Below are positions 1 through 8,067 of a stretch of 64,000 nt of DNA, in pieces. A program made the translations under genes and the position numbers. The notes under the pieces were generated by a model. That model made no database searches. It was not told the origin of the DNA and saw only the letters and a program-made list of their open reading frames with translations. Position 1 is the first letter of the stretch. Each line of letters opens with the position of its first letter. Location of the stretch: NCBI RefSeq assembly GCF_040829825.1, contig NZ_JBFOLH010000023.1, one strand, 5' to 3'. The stretch comes from Leadbetterella sp040829825 (lineage in GTDB: Bacteria; Bacteroidota; Bacteroidia; Cytophagales; Spirosomataceae).

Positions 1-2
1 TC

Positions 3-83
3 ATTACGGAAGATAAGAAGGGATTTTATTATTCGGAGATCCCGGTTTGTACTTCGCGGGAGTATTTGCTGAATTATATGTAG
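3..83 (+). CDS. 3' end of an unidentified gene cut by the window edge
   Basis: An open frame enters from the left edge and ends at TAG 81-83, giving a 26-residue C-terminal tail that ends EYLLNYM. The amino acid mix looks like ordinary protein and the frame closes three bases before a strong hairpin (86-127), as a real gene end would. The other two forward frames also close early, so the call rests mainly on position. No family can be assigned from this fragment. Confidence 0.45.
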   Translation: MTEDKKGFYYSEIPVCTSREYLLNYM

Positions 84-85
84 AT

Positions 86-127
86 ATTGGGTTCCCGGCT
101 ACGCCCGAACGTAACCGGGAACCCAAT
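86..127. terminator. bidirectional terminator hairpin
   Basis: Perfect 13-bp stem ATTGGGTTCCCGG (86-98) pairing with 115-127 around a 16-base loop. It sits between two convergent gene ends, at 83 on the + strand and 140 on the - strand, so it could stop transcription from both sides. T-tracts are weak. Confidence 0.75.
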
Positions 128-139
128 TCATATCTGACC

Positions 140-1288
140 CTATTTCTTCTTAGGGACTACCTTCACGATCCGGCCGGGGCCTTCCAGCGAAAGATACAGG
201 TAACCGTCGGGTCCCTGAACCACATCTCTCACACGGCCCACATCTTTCAGGATCACTTCTTCTTTGGCGGTGCCGTTTTCGAAATAGATCCTCGATACAT
301 GATTCAATGCCAGTCCGCCGGCAAAGAAGCTGCCTTTCCAGTCGCCGTATTTGTCAGAGGTCAGGTAGGCCAGTCCGCAGGCACCGATAGAGGGTGTCCA
401 CTGGAAAACCGGCTCTTTATAGCCTGCATGCTTTTTGCCCGAAATATCGGCACCGTCGTAGTTAATACCGTAAGAAACCAGGGGCCAGCCATAGTTTTCT
501 CCTTTTTTGATCAGGTTGAGCTCATCGCCACCTCTGGGGCCGTGCTCGGTTTCCCAGATTTCGTTGGTTGAGGGGTTCAATGCCAGTCCCTGCGGGTTTC
601 TGTGTCCGTAAGTGTATACCGTGGTAGGAGCGTTGTTTCCGGGAAGAACAGGGTTATCGGCCGGAACTTTACCGTCATCGGTCATGCGGTGCACCTTGCC
701 CCACGATTCTTTTACGTTCTGGGCGTTCTTGTTGGGAGAATTGGCGCCGCCACGGCTTTCCGGGCCTCCTTCACCCACGCTCCAGAAAAGATAGCCGTTG
801 TTGTCAAAGACGATCCGGCTGCCGTTATGCCCGCGCCACTTGTTGGTAGAAGAAGTGGTATGAAGGTTCTGGATATCGCTAAGGGCATTGTTTTTGACCT
901 TAAAGCGAATGAGATTCATTCTTGAATTACCGCCTGCATTTTCGAGATAGGTGGTGTAAATCCAGCCGTTCTTTGCATAATCGGGGTGTAAAGTGATGTC
1001 GAGCAGGCCGCCCTGGCTTTCGTAAGCCACTTTGGGTACTCCGGAGAGCTCCGTCACTTTTCCGTTCGCAAGTATCCCGATCTTCCCGGATCTTTCCGTG
1101 AAGATGATAGCACCGTCAGGCAGAAATTTAAAACCCCATACCGCGCCTCTGTCGCCCAGGATAGTTTCAGTGGTCAGCTCCGGGCCGCCCGCCGATGGCC
1201 GGGTGATTTCCTCTTCCTGGGTGGCGGAAGGCTGGGCACATGACGCAAAGGTTATAAAGCCAAACAACAGCAATAATGCACTTTTCAT
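140..1288 (-). CDS. PQQ-dependent sugar dehydrogenase-family lipoprotein (Asd/YliI type)
   Basis: 382 residues. The start MKSALLLLFGFITFASC is a lipoprotein signal with a lipobox (FASC), so the mature protein should be anchored to a membrane through Cys17. The rest fits the six-bladed propeller of soluble glucose/sorbosone dehydrogenases and E. coli YliI: it has the family phrases GLLDITLHPDY, RGHNGSRIVFD, YTYGHRNPQGLA, WETEHGPRGGDELN and NYGWPLVSYG. Members oxidise aldose sugars using PQQ as cofactor; the substrate here is unknown. It follows the SDR gene on the same strand but is separated from it by a terminator (1362-1394), so it is probably transcribed alone. Length is normal for the family. 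Confidence 0.9.
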   Translation of the reverse strand: MKSALLLLFGFITFASCAQPSATQEEEITRPSAGGPELTTETILGDRGAVWGFKFLPDGAIIFTERSGKIGILANGKVTELSGVPKVAYESQGGLLDITLHPDYAKNGWIYTTYLENAGGNSRMNLIRFKVKNNALSDIQNLHTTSSTNKWRGHNGSRIVFDNNGYLFWSVGEGGPESRGGANSPNKNAQNVKESWGKVHRMTDDGKVPADNPVLPGNNAPTTVYTYGHRNPQGLALNPSTNEIWETEHGPRGGDELNLIKKGENYGWPLVSYGINYDGADISGKKHAGYKEPVFQWTPSIGACGLAYLTSDKYGDWKGSFFAGGLALNHVSRIYFENGTAKEEVILKDVGRVRDVVQGPDGYLYLSLEGPGRIVKVVPKKK

Positions 1289-1361
1289 TTTTTATCAGAT
1301 TAGTTTTTATGAAGTAAAGATAAGAAATCAGCTTCATTTTCAAGAATGTTTAAATAAAAAT

Positions 1362-1394
1362 CAGGCAGGGCTCCGGTTTAGGGAACCCCGCCTG
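1362..1394 (-). terminator. terminator after the SDR gene
   Basis: On the - strand, CAGGCGGG pairs with CCC[T]GCCTG (one bulged base), followed by a T-rich run (revcomp of 1351-1360). It lies 54 bases past the SDR stop at 1448. Confidence 0.6.
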
Positions 1395-1447
1395 CATTAT
1401 CAAAACCCTGCATTAAGCCGTTGTTTATAACCGGGCCGTCTTTCCGT

Positions 1448-2209
1448 TTAAGCCATGGTCATCCCGCCGTCAATCACCAGCTTCATCCCGGTGATAAACC
1501 GGCTGTCGTCGGAAGCCAGGAACAGCACTCCCCTGGCGATATCCTCGTTGGTCGCATATTTTTTCATGGGGATACTGGCCTCAAATCCTTTCTTCACCTC
1601 TTCGCCCTGTCCGGGGGCAAATCCTTCTTCCAGCGAGCGCATCATGCGGTTGTCTACAGGTGCCGGGTGTACCGAGTTGACACGGATACCCCTGGGGGCC
1701 ACTTCGTGTGCTACGGTACGGGTCAGGCCGATCACCGCATGTTTGCTGGTCACGTAAGCCGACATAGACGTGAAGCCCATAAGACCTGCTACGGAAGAGG
1801 TATTGATGATGCTCCCGCCGTCGTTCATTTCTGGGATCACGTATTTCATGCCCAGCCATACACCTTTTACGTTAACGGAAATCACCTTATCAAATACTTC
1901 CTCAGGATATTCGGTGATGGGTTTCACCACTCCCTCAATACCGGCATTATTGAAGAATATATCTATTTTTCCAAAGGTGCTTACGGTGTGCTGTACATAC
2001 TTCTGCACATCTTCAGCCCGGGTTACATCGGCGGCTATATAGCTTACATTCGGGCTGTTCAGTTCGGCTACAGCCTTTTTCAGGGCTTCTTCATTGATAT
2101 CCACAATCACTACCCGGGCGCCTTCCTGCAAAAACAGGCCGGCAGTGGTGGCCCCTATCGCACCGGATCCGCCGGTGATGACAGCAACTTTATTTTCTAA
2201 TTTTCCCAT
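1448..2209 (-). CDS. short-chain dehydrogenase/reductase (classical SDR)
   Basis: 253 residues, the usual classical SDR length. It has the dinucleotide-binding TGGSGAIG (12-19), NNAG (87-90), a catalytic serine in NTSSVAG (near 138) and the YVTSK active site (Tyr152, Lys156). Asp37 after the second strand (VVIVDIN) favours NAD(H) over NADP(H). It reduces or oxidises a hydroxyl group on a small molecule; the substrate cannot be read from sequence. A TAnnTTTG promoter lies at 2238-2245, giving a leader of about 21 bases. The fucosidase gene upstream on the same strand ends 113 bases away, so the gene is probably its own transcription unit. Confidence 0.9.
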   Translation of the reverse strand: MGKLENKVAVITGGSGAIGATTAGLFLQEGARVVIVDINEEALKKAVAELNSPNVSYIAADVTRAEDVQKYVQHTVSTFGKIDIFFNNAGIEGVVKPITEYPEEVFDKVISVNVKGVWLGMKYVIPEMNDGGSIINTSSVAGLMGFTSMSAYVTSKHAVIGLTRTVAHEVAPRGIRVNSVHPAPVDNRMMRSLEEGFAPGQGEEVKKGFEASIPMKKYATNEDIARGVLFLASDDSRFITGMKLVIDGGMTMA

Positions 2210-2237
2210 GATACACTATATTTATTGATTACTTATT

Positions 2238-2245
2238 CAAAGTTA
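2238..2245 (-). promoter_or_regulatory. Bacteroidota -7 promoter element of the SDR gene
   Basis: Reads TAACTTTG on the - strand, an exact TAnnTTTG match. The predicted start site is near 2231, about 21 bases before the ATG at 2209. The -33 element is not clear. Confidence 0.5.
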
Positions 2246-2322
2246 AAATGAATAAATACCAATAAATATTAGTTTCGTCATATGGGGGTATGATAAGGAA
2301 CAGGATTTCCCTTTATCCAAAA

Positions 2323-3657
2323 CTACTCGTCCGCCAGCTCAATTTTTATCTCCCGGATGGAGGAGTCGTACCTGGGGGCATCGGGCAGGGTGATCTCCAG
2401 CTGGCCGGAGCTGTTGAACGTGTAGCTTAAGGGCATCCCGGTTTCCAGGAGGTGGCAGCCGGTAACCTTACGGCCTTTCGTATCGATAATAACCCGGTTG
2501 TTTTCGGGGGGCTCAGCTACCCCGGCATACAATGTTTTTACCGGCCTCCAGGTTAAAAACACATTTGGGGTAATTGCCGTTATACCGGTCACCGGTTGAG
2601 TCTGGAAGACCGACTCCCCGTTGGTCAGCAACCAGGCTCCCATTTCGCGAAGCCGCTGAACGGCCGGCAAGGGCAAGCTGCCCTGCGCATCCGGGCCTAC
2701 ATTGAGCAGGTAGTTCCCGCCTTTGCTGGCATTACTGACCAGGTATCTCAGCATCTGGTTGGCCGGTTTCCAGTTGTAGTCCCCGGCATGATAGCCCCAT
2801 GAGCGCTGCATAGTGGCCGGGGTTTGCCAGGGCTTGGCCTGAAGGGTTTTGGGGTAAACATTGTCCATCATTTCCAGGAAATCTATTTCATCTCCCGGGT
2901 TGTGCATGGCGATCCGCCCGTTAATGAGGCATTTGCTGCTGAGGCTTCGCACCGTTTTTATCAGCTCGTCGCGGCGTTCAGGCGTAATAAGGGGAGCCGC
3001 CTCGTTATCCCAGGTGTCAAACCACAGCATATCGGGGTCGTAACGGGTGAGCAGTTCCCTGACCTGGGGCAGCGATTTGCTTTGCCAGTATTGCTCAAAC
3101 TCTTCCTGGGTGGGCTGCTTCTGGATCCAGTGCGGTTTTGCTCCGCCTTTTTGTTCCCAGTCGTGCCAGTGAGAGTAATAAAATCCGTACTTTAAGCCGT
3201 ATTTCCTGCATGCGGCCACCAGCTCGCCCAGGATATCCCGGTTTTTGAAAGGGGTAGCGCCTATGTCGTAAGTAGAAACTTCAGAGTCCCACAAGGCGAA
3301 ACCGTCGTGGTGCTTGGCCGTAATTACAAAATATTTCATCCCGGCATTCCGGGCTTCCCGGATCCAGGCATCAGCATCAAAAGATTCCGGGTTAAACCGG
3401 CCCGCCAGCTTCCTGTATTCTGATTCGGGCACTTCCAGGCGGGCCTGTACCCATTCGGCGTACCAGCTGTTCCCGTTGGGTAATGACTTGTCGGGCAACG
3501 TTCTTCCTTGGTAGCTGCCGCCCAGTATGCTGTAAAGTCCCCAGTGAACAAACATCCCGAACCGGGCTTCTTTGAACCAGGCGGCTTTATCTTCCTGTGC
3601 GTGACTTTTCCCGAAAATAAGAGCAAGGAGTGAAAGGGAAAGAATAATTTTTTTCAT
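2323..3657 (-). CDS. alpha-L-fucosidase, GH29 family
   Basis: 444 residues with a cleavable signal peptide (MKKIILSLSLLALIFGKSHA), so it is exported, probably to the periplasm. The GH29 barrel starts at about residue 25 (WFKEARFGMFVHWG). ITAKHHDGFALW (112-123) is the substrate-binding strand, and Asp214 in MLWFDTW is the expected catalytic nucleophile. The short C-terminal part (370-444) looks like the beta-sandwich of the family. The enzyme removes terminal alpha-L-fucose from glycans; linkage preference cannot be told. A TAnnTTTG element at 3763-3770 may be its promoter, with a leader near 98 bases. No SusC/D pair is adjacent. Confidence 0.93.
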   Translation of the reverse strand: MKKIILSLSLLALIFGKSHAQEDKAAWFKEARFGMFVHWGLYSILGGSYQGRTLPDKSLPNGNSWYAEWVQARLEVPESEYRKLAGRFNPESFDADAWIREARNAGMKYFVITAKHHDGFALWDSEVSTYDIGATPFKNRDILGELVAACRKYGLKYGFYYSHWHDWEQKGGAKPHWIQKQPTQEEFEQYWQSKSLPQVRELLTRYDPDMLWFDTWDNEAAPLITPERRDELIKTVRSLSSKCLINGRIAMHNPGDEIDFLEMMDNVYPKTLQAKPWQTPATMQRSWGYHAGDYNWKPANQMLRYLVSNASKGGNYLLNVGPDAQGSLPLPAVQRLREMGAWLLTNGESVFQTQPVTGITAITPNVFLTWRPVKTLYAGVAEPPENNRVIIDTKGRKVTGCHLLETGMPLSYTFNSSGQLEITLPDAPRYDSSIREIKIELADE

Positions 3658-3762
3658 AAGGCATGTTTTATGTTTTAACCGTATCAGGTTGTCTCAATAC
3701 GTCTTGCTCAAAAGCCCGGATGCGCACCGTTCAGCAGACGGGCAGCCCGGTTTCGTCCGATA

Positions 3763-3770
3763 CAAATGTA
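3763..3770 (-). promoter_or_regulatory. possible -7 promoter element of the fucosidase gene
   Basis: Reads TACATTTG on the - strand, an exact TAnnTTTG match in the divergent intergenic region. It implies a leader of about 98 bases, longer than at neighbouring promoters, so it is less certain. Confidence 0.35.
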
Positions 3771-3843
3771 AATTATTTTTTGATATGGCCCCATGAACCC
3801 CGGATAAGTTCTGTGCCCGGCTACCTTTTTGAAAATATAAAAG

Positions 3844-3869
3844 AATAAAAGTACTTTAATACTTTTATT
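3844..3869. promoter_or_regulatory. 26-bp palindromic operator candidate ahead of the DUF2249 operon
   Basis: Perfect inverted repeat AATAAAAGTA (3844-3853), spacer CTTTAA, TACTTTTATT (3860-3869). Its centre falls near -40 relative to the start site predicted from the TATATTTG element at 3883-3890, so it covers the -33 region. A further partial half-site (ATACTTTA) lies in the leader before the ATG. The most likely ligand is the Rrf2 regulator encoded in the operon (6869-7294), but that is inference from position only. Confidence 0.6.
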
Positions 3870-3882
3870 TCTAAAAATTACC

Positions 3883-3890
3883 TATATTTG
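3883..3890 (+). promoter_or_regulatory. -7 promoter element of the DUF2249 operon
   Basis: TATATTTG matches TAnnTTTG exactly. The predicted start site is near 3897, about 25 bases before the ATG at 3922. Confidence 0.6.
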
Positions 3891-3921
3891 CCCTGAATTA
3901 AAAAACATAAATACTTTACGC

Positions 3922-4407
3922 ATGTCAGCAGCGACCGAAAATATCATCAACGTTCAGGAGCTTGAGCCCCGGTTAAGGCACCAGACCATTTTTAATGTAT
4001 TCAATACGCTCAAAGAAGGGGAGTACCTAGTGATTCACAATAATCACGACCCGATGCCTGTTCAGCACCAGCTTATGAACCTTCGTGGAAATATTTTTTC
4101 GTGGGAATATCTCCAGAAGGGACCGGAGTGGTGGGATATCAAAGTAACCCGGCAGGTTCCGCTTATCCCGACCGAAAAAGAAAACGATATTATCCTGAAT
4201 ATTCCCGTTCTTGAACCCCGGCAAAAGCATGCTTTGATCTTTCATCTTTTTGAAAGCCTGGAGCCGGGAGAAACGTTTATTATCCACAATGACCATGACC
4301 CCAGGCCGGTTTATTATCAATTGCAGGCGGAGCACGGTGATACTTTTACGTGGCAATACCTCCGGGAGGGACCGTTGTGGTGGGATATCCGGGTGAGCTT
4401 AAAATAA
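3922..4407 (+). CDS. protein of two tandem DUF2249 domains
   Basis: 161 residues, no signal peptide, so cytoplasmic. Two homologous units of about 75 residues (roughly 8-80 and 90-161) share the pattern LEPRxxHxxIFxxFxxLxxGExxxIHNxHDPxPVxxQL...W(E/Q)YLxxGPxWWDI. The HNxHDPxP motif is the hallmark of DUF2249, a small fold related to TusA-like sulfur-carrier domains and often found beside hemerythrins. No enzymatic function is established. It is the first gene of the eight-gene operon, directly behind the palindrome and promoter, and lies 12 bases from the next gene. Confidence 0.85.
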   Translation: MSAATENIINVQELEPRLRHQTIFNVFNTLKEGEYLVIHNNHDPMPVQHQLMNLRGNIFSWEYLQKGPEWWDIKVTRQVPLIPTEKENDIILNIPVLEPRQKHALIFHLFESLEPGETFIIHNDHDPRPVYYQLQAEHGDTFTWQYLREGPLWWDIRVSLK

Positions 4408-4419
4408 TATTCCAACGAT

Positions 4420-5247
4420 ATGTTAATCAATGAACAAACTAAGATTGCGGCATTGCTGAAACATCATCCCGATGCTTTGGAAACCATTGTTACGCTCAGT
4501 CCTGATTTCAAAAAGCTGAGAAATCCTGTTTTAAGAAAGCTGATGGCCGGCAGAACCAGCATTGCCATGGCTTCAAAAATTGGCGGGTGCAGGCCTGAAG
4601 ATTTCTTTAAGGCACTGGCGCCTCTGGGTTTTGAGGCCGATAGCTCGCCGGCTGCCTCCGGTGAAAATACTGCGAAAAAAGAGAAGCCGGAATACCTGCA
4701 GCATATAGCGCCTGAGCGCCTGGTTTACCTTGATGTGCGCGCCATGCTGGCCGAGGGGAATGATCCTTTGAAGTATATCCAGCAAAAGGTAAAATCATTA
4801 AACCCCGGCGAGGTACTGGTGATCATCAATAGTTTTGAGCCGGTTCCGCTGATCAAATTATTGGAAAAGCAGGGGTTTCAGGCGTTTGTTGATGGCAGAG
4901 ATGCCGATACCGTTGAAACCTATTTCTATAAGCCAGACGGGGCAAACGTGTCGCAGGAGGTGGTTCTTCCCGGGGAAGAGGTGCAGGTACCGGGCGACTG
5001 GGAGAACCTGCTGAAGCACTTCGAAAATAAACGGGTGGAAATTGATGTGCGTCACCTGGAAATGCCGGGGCCCATGATGACCATCCTCGAAAACCTGGAA
5101 ACCCTGCCGGAAGGCAAGGCCCTGTATGTCTACCACAAAAGAATACCTGTTTTTCTTCTTACCGAGCTGAAAGATAGAGATTTTGAATACCGGATAAAGG
5201 AAGTCCGCGACGGTGAGGTTTATCTTTTAATATTCAGAAATAAATAG
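4420..5247 (+). CDS. DUF1858 domain fused to two diverged DUF2249 domains
   Basis: 275 residues, cytoplasmic. Residues 1-73 form a DUF1858-like helical domain (LLKHHPDALETIV, then RTSIAMASKIGG), a module often found beside DUF2249 and hybrid-cluster genes. Residues about 95-165 (LVYLDVRAML, NPGEVLVIINSFEPVPL) and 200-275 (RVEIDVRHLEMPGPM, ALYVYHKRIPVFLL) resemble DUF2249 but have lost the HDP motif: it reads SFEPVP in the first and HKRIP in the second. They may keep only a structural or partner-binding role. It starts 12 bases after the previous gene and ends 7 before the next, consistent with one transcript. Confidence 0.75.
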   Translation: MLINEQTKIAALLKHHPDALETIVTLSPDFKKLRNPVLRKLMAGRTSIAMASKIGGCRPEDFFKALAPLGFEADSSPAASGENTAKKEKPEYLQHIAPERLVYLDVRAMLAEGNDPLKYIQQKVKSLNPGEVLVIINSFEPVPLIKLLEKQGFQAFVDGRDADTVETYFYKPDGANVSQEVVLPGEEVQVPGDWENLLKHFENKRVEIDVRHLEMPGPMMTILENLETLPEGKALYVYHKRIPVFLLTELKDRDFEYRIKEVRDGEVYLLIFRNK

Positions 5248-5254
5248 TCTCCTC

Positions 5255-6532
5255 ATGATTTCTCCTGTTATCGGCGGGCTACAGAAAACAACCAATTACA
5301 AAGTGGTTTTGCCCTTTTATATCTATGCCTCCCTGGGGTTTTTATCGGGCACGATCCTGCTTTTATTCAGTACGGATGCCGTGGGAGCCCATTATTTCAA
5401 CCCGCATACCCTGGCTGTTACGCATACCATGGCATTAGCGTGGGGCACCATGATCATTTACGGGGCATCGCACCAGCTTTTGCCGGTGTTGGTAGAGGGG
5501 AAGCTGGACAGTGATCTCCTGGCCTACCTGACATTTGGCTTTTCTGCGGTGGGTATACCGGTTCTGGTTTTCGGGTTTTATGTTTTTGATATGGGCTTAC
5601 CGGCACAAACGGGTGCGGTTCTGATCAATATTGGGGTTGTATTCTATGTGCTCAATGTATGGGCCAGCTCTTTTAAAAGTGACCAGAGAAACGTACATGC
5701 CTGGTTTGTGATCGCCGCCGCCCTGTGGTTGCTGGTCACCACTTTTTTCGGCTTGTTGCTGGTATGCAATTTTAGCTTGCCTGTCTTTGACCGCAACTCG
5801 GTCGAGTTCCTGTCCGTTCATGCGCACCTGGGCATTATCGGCTGGTTTGTATTCATGGTGATAGGGGTGGGGTCGAGGCTGATTCCCATGTTTTTGATCT
5901 CCAAATATACAAATGACAAGGTGTTGTGGCTGATTTTTGCCCTGATGAACCTGGCGCTAATCAGCTTTTCAGGGTTGTATCTTTGTGATTTTCCTGTGGG
6001 GCTGTTTTATATTCCCATTGCCTGCGGCCTGGTGGCTGTTTTCTTATTTGGCCGGCATTGCTACCTGGCCTACCGGGTCAGGATCCGGAAAAGTGTTGAC
6101 CAGCAGGTAAAAACCTCTTTGATTTCAGTAGCCCAGATGCTTTTGCCTATCCTGGCACTCGTGATCGCATTGTTTTTCCTGCCGGGCGACAAATTCCCGC
6201 AAGCAGCACTCGTGTATGGTTTTTGTATTTTCTTCGGCTGGATAACCGCCATCATTCTGGGAATGACCTTTAAGACCATGCCGTTTATTGTCTGGAACCG
6301 GGTTTATCACAACAAAGCGCACCAGGCAAAGACACCTGCACCCAAAGAATTATTTAATGAACGTATTTATAAAGGAATGCTATACAGCTACCTGGCCGGT
6401 TTTATTATTTTTATCGCGGGCATTATCAGTTTAAACCCGGTGGTTTTAAAGACGGGTGCCCTGGCCCTGGTTCTTGCAGCGGTTTTGTATGTGTATAACG
6501 TGCTGATCATTGCCACTCATAAATCAAAATAA
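5255..6532 (+). CDS. heme-copper-oxidase-subunit-I-like multi-pass membrane protein (NnrS/COX1-like)
   Basis: 425 residues and about 12 hydrophobic segments. Three glycine-rich helices look like repeats of one module: HTMALAWGTMIIYGASHQLLP (about 56-76), HAHLGIIGWF...RLIPMF (about 187-210) and GFCIFFGWITAIILGM followed by MPFIVW (about 320-345). The first two carry histidines that could bind heme. I do not see the histidine pair and third histidine needed for the CuB site, so a working terminal oxidase or NO reductase is unlikely; automated annotation often names such proteins cytochrome oxidase subunit I. With a hemerythrin and an Rrf2 regulator in the same operon, a NO- or O2-related heme protein is a reasonable inference. 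The gene lies 2 bases from the next one. Confidence 0.65.
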   Translation: MISPVIGGLQKTTNYKVVLPFYIYASLGFLSGTILLLFSTDAVGAHYFNPHTLAVTHTMALAWGTMIIYGASHQLLPVLVEGKLDSDLLAYLTFGFSAVGIPVLVFGFYVFDMGLPAQTGAVLINIGVVFYVLNVWASSFKSDQRNVHAWFVIAAALWLLVTTFFGLLLVCNFSLPVFDRNSVEFLSVHAHLGIIGWFVFMVIGVGSRLIPMFLISKYTNDKVLWLIFALMNLALISFSGLYLCDFPVGLFYIPIACGLVAVFLFGRHCYLAYRVRIRKSVDQQVKTSLISVAQMLLPILALVIALFFLPGDKFPQAALVYGFCIFFGWITAIILGMTFKTMPFIVWNRVYHNKAHQAKTPAPKELFNERIYKGMLYSYLAGFIIFIAGIISLNPVVLKTGALALVLAAVLYVYNVLIIATHKSK

Positions 6533-6534
6533 CT

Positions 6535-6858
6535 ATGGATATTATCACCAATAATAAGGAAAAATGCAATCATGCCCTGCTGGATCTGTACAATGTATAT
6601 GACCCGGAGATCGGCTTGAATATTGTAGACCTGGGATTGGTCTATGAAATTAATTTTGATGAAACCGGCAAAAGACTGGAATGTGTCATGACCCTGACCT
6701 CCCAGTTCTGTCCTATGGGCGAAGCCATAACCACCGATGCAACCGACTCGCTGAGCGGTTCATTCCCGGGTTGGGAAGTGCATGTGAATCTCTCTTTCAA
6801 TCCGCCCTGGGATATGAATAAAATTACGCCGGAAGGACGGGAATTTTTAGGACGATAA
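6535..6858 (+). CDS. SufT/MIP18-family (DUF59) iron-sulfur assembly factor
   Basis: 107 residues, a normal length for a stand-alone DUF59 protein. It has the family core: LYNVYDPEIGLNIVDLGLVYEI at the N-terminus, and MTLTSQFCPMGEAI with the conserved Cys-Pro near residue 60, and ends in FNPPWDMNKITPEGREFLG. Relatives such as SufT and PaaD help mature Fe-S proteins. It sits between the membrane protein and the Rrf2 regulator, which probably carries a cluster itself, so it may serve cluster repair or loading in this operon. Confidence 0.85.
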   Translation: MDIITNNKEKCNHALLDLYNVYDPEIGLNIVDLGLVYEINFDETGKRLECVMTLTSQFCPMGEAITTDATDSLSGSFPGWEVHVNLSFNPPWDMNKITPEGREFLGR

Positions 6859-6868
6859 ACAAAACCAT

Positions 6869-7294
6869 ATGCTGAGTTATACATGTAAAACGGCCATCAA
6901 GGCAGTTATTTATCTTTCGGGCAGAAGCGGGGATAAAATCAACATAAAAGAAATATCGGGCAGGATAAATGCAAGTGAGCACACGGTGGGTAAAATATTG
7001 CAGCTACTGGCCCGGAAAAAGATCATTAACAGCTTAAAGGGACCCACCGGGGGCTTTTACCTGAATCAGGAGCAGCAGGGGCAGGCCATTATCCATATTG
7101 TTGAAGCTATTGAGGGCGATACCGTTTTCCGGGAATGCGGGCTCGGCTTAAGCAAATGCTCTGCCACTCATCCGTGTCCCATTCACAATGAATACAAGGT
7201 GGCACGTGAATTAATGGAAAAGATATTCAGGGAAAGAAAGGTGGGCGACCTCTGCGGCTCGGTTACCAACGGATTATCTTATCTTATCGATTAA
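6869..7294 (+). CDS. Rrf2-family transcriptional regulator (NsrR/IscR-like)
   Basis: 141 residues, typical for Rrf2. The N-terminal winged helix (1-75) includes CKTAIKAVIYLS, the recognition helix region SEHTVGKILQLLARKKII and the wing GPTGGFYL. Three cysteines in ECGLGLSKCSATHPCPIH (near 88-104) match the C-x5-8-C-x5-C arrangement that binds a [2Fe-2S] or [4Fe-4S] cluster in NsrR and IscR. It is therefore a likely sensor of NO, oxygen or cluster status. It lies inside the operon it probably controls, and the 3844-3869 palindrome is the candidate site. Confidence 0.88.
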   Translation: MLSYTCKTAIKAVIYLSGRSGDKINIKEISGRINASEHTVGKILQLLARKKIINSLKGPTGGFYLNQEQQGQAIIHIVEAIEGDTVFRECGLGLSKCSATHPCPIHNEYKVARELMEKIFRERKVGDLCGSVTNGLSYLID

Positions 7295-7307
7295 ATATAG
7301 TTTAAAA

Positions 7308-8063
7308 ATGATACTTGAAAAAAATACAGCAGGAGAGTTAGACGTGCGGGAGCTGATCCCCATTAAAAGGCACGAATTATTGATAAAGCTATTTAAAGAT
7401 CTGCCGGTAGGCGATGATTTCGTGTTTATCAACGATCATGATCCGCTTCCTTTATTTTATGAGCTTCGCTCTATTTACGGTGATGTGGTGGGCTGGGAGT
7501 ACCTGAACCGGGGCGGAAGGGAATGGAAAGTGGAAGTAACCCGCCTGGAAGAGTCGAAAGGGATTGAATTTGAAGATATATCTACTCTGCTCGACTTAAG
7601 AAAAGCAGACCCGAAAGACTGGAAGCAGATTGTTTTTCACCGGTACGGTATGATGGAGCAAAACACAACCATGGAGCTTATCTCGGCAGAAGATCCGGCT
7701 GAAATACACGGGATCTTCATCAGCAAATTTGAGGGGAAGCACAAATGGATCTACAAAAAGAAAACAGATGACGAATTTGTGGTTCATATCACCAAGCAGG
7801 ACAACAGTGGCCTGGGTGACGACGGCTTTTCCGTAGTCAATGAATTTGACCTCCGGCCCTTTCCGCCTACCGAAAGGCATGAAATGTTTTACAGGGCATT
7901 TGCCGATATCCGGGCGGGAGAAGCCTTCGAATTTATCAACGATCACGACCCCAAGCCGTTGTATTACCAGATGGAAGCGGAAAGCAAAGAGCCCTTCCGC
8001 TGGGAGTATATAGAGAAAGGTCCGGAAGTCTGGAAGGTGAGAGTGGTCAAAGTAAAAGAGTAG
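7308..8063 (+). CDS. protein with three DUF2249-like units
   Basis: 251 residues, cytoplasmic. The first unit (about 10-85) has FINDHDPLPLFYEL and the last (about 175-251) FINDHDPKPLYYQM, both intact DUF2249 motifs followed by W-E-Y and a W-K-V strand. The middle unit (about 88-165) keeps the fold pattern but its motif has become SAEDPAEI. With the genes at 3922 and 4420 this brings the operon to seven DUF2249-type units, four with the HDP motif intact. It starts 13 bases after the Rrf2 gene. Function unknown. Confidence 0.8.
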   Translation: MILEKNTAGELDVRELIPIKRHELLIKLFKDLPVGDDFVFINDHDPLPLFYELRSIYGDVVGWEYLNRGGREWKVEVTRLEESKGIEFEDISTLLDLRKADPKDWKQIVFHRYGMMEQNTTMELISAEDPAEIHGIFISKFEGKHKWIYKKKTDDEFVVHITKQDNSGLGDDGFSVVNEFDLRPFPPTERHEMFYRAFADIRAGEAFEFINDHDPKPLYYQMEAESKEPFRWEYIEKGPEVWKVRVVKVKE

Positions 8064-8067
8064 GTGT

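Noticed and set aside
3663..3848. 61-codon + strand frame ahead of the DUF2249 operon
   Set aside because: Covers the divergent promoter region of the fucosidase gene and has no protein-like features.
5255..6532. Functional cytochrome c oxidase or nitric oxide reductase subunit
   Set aside because: The histidines expected for a CuB site are not visible and no partner subunits (CcoO/P, NorC) are adjacent.
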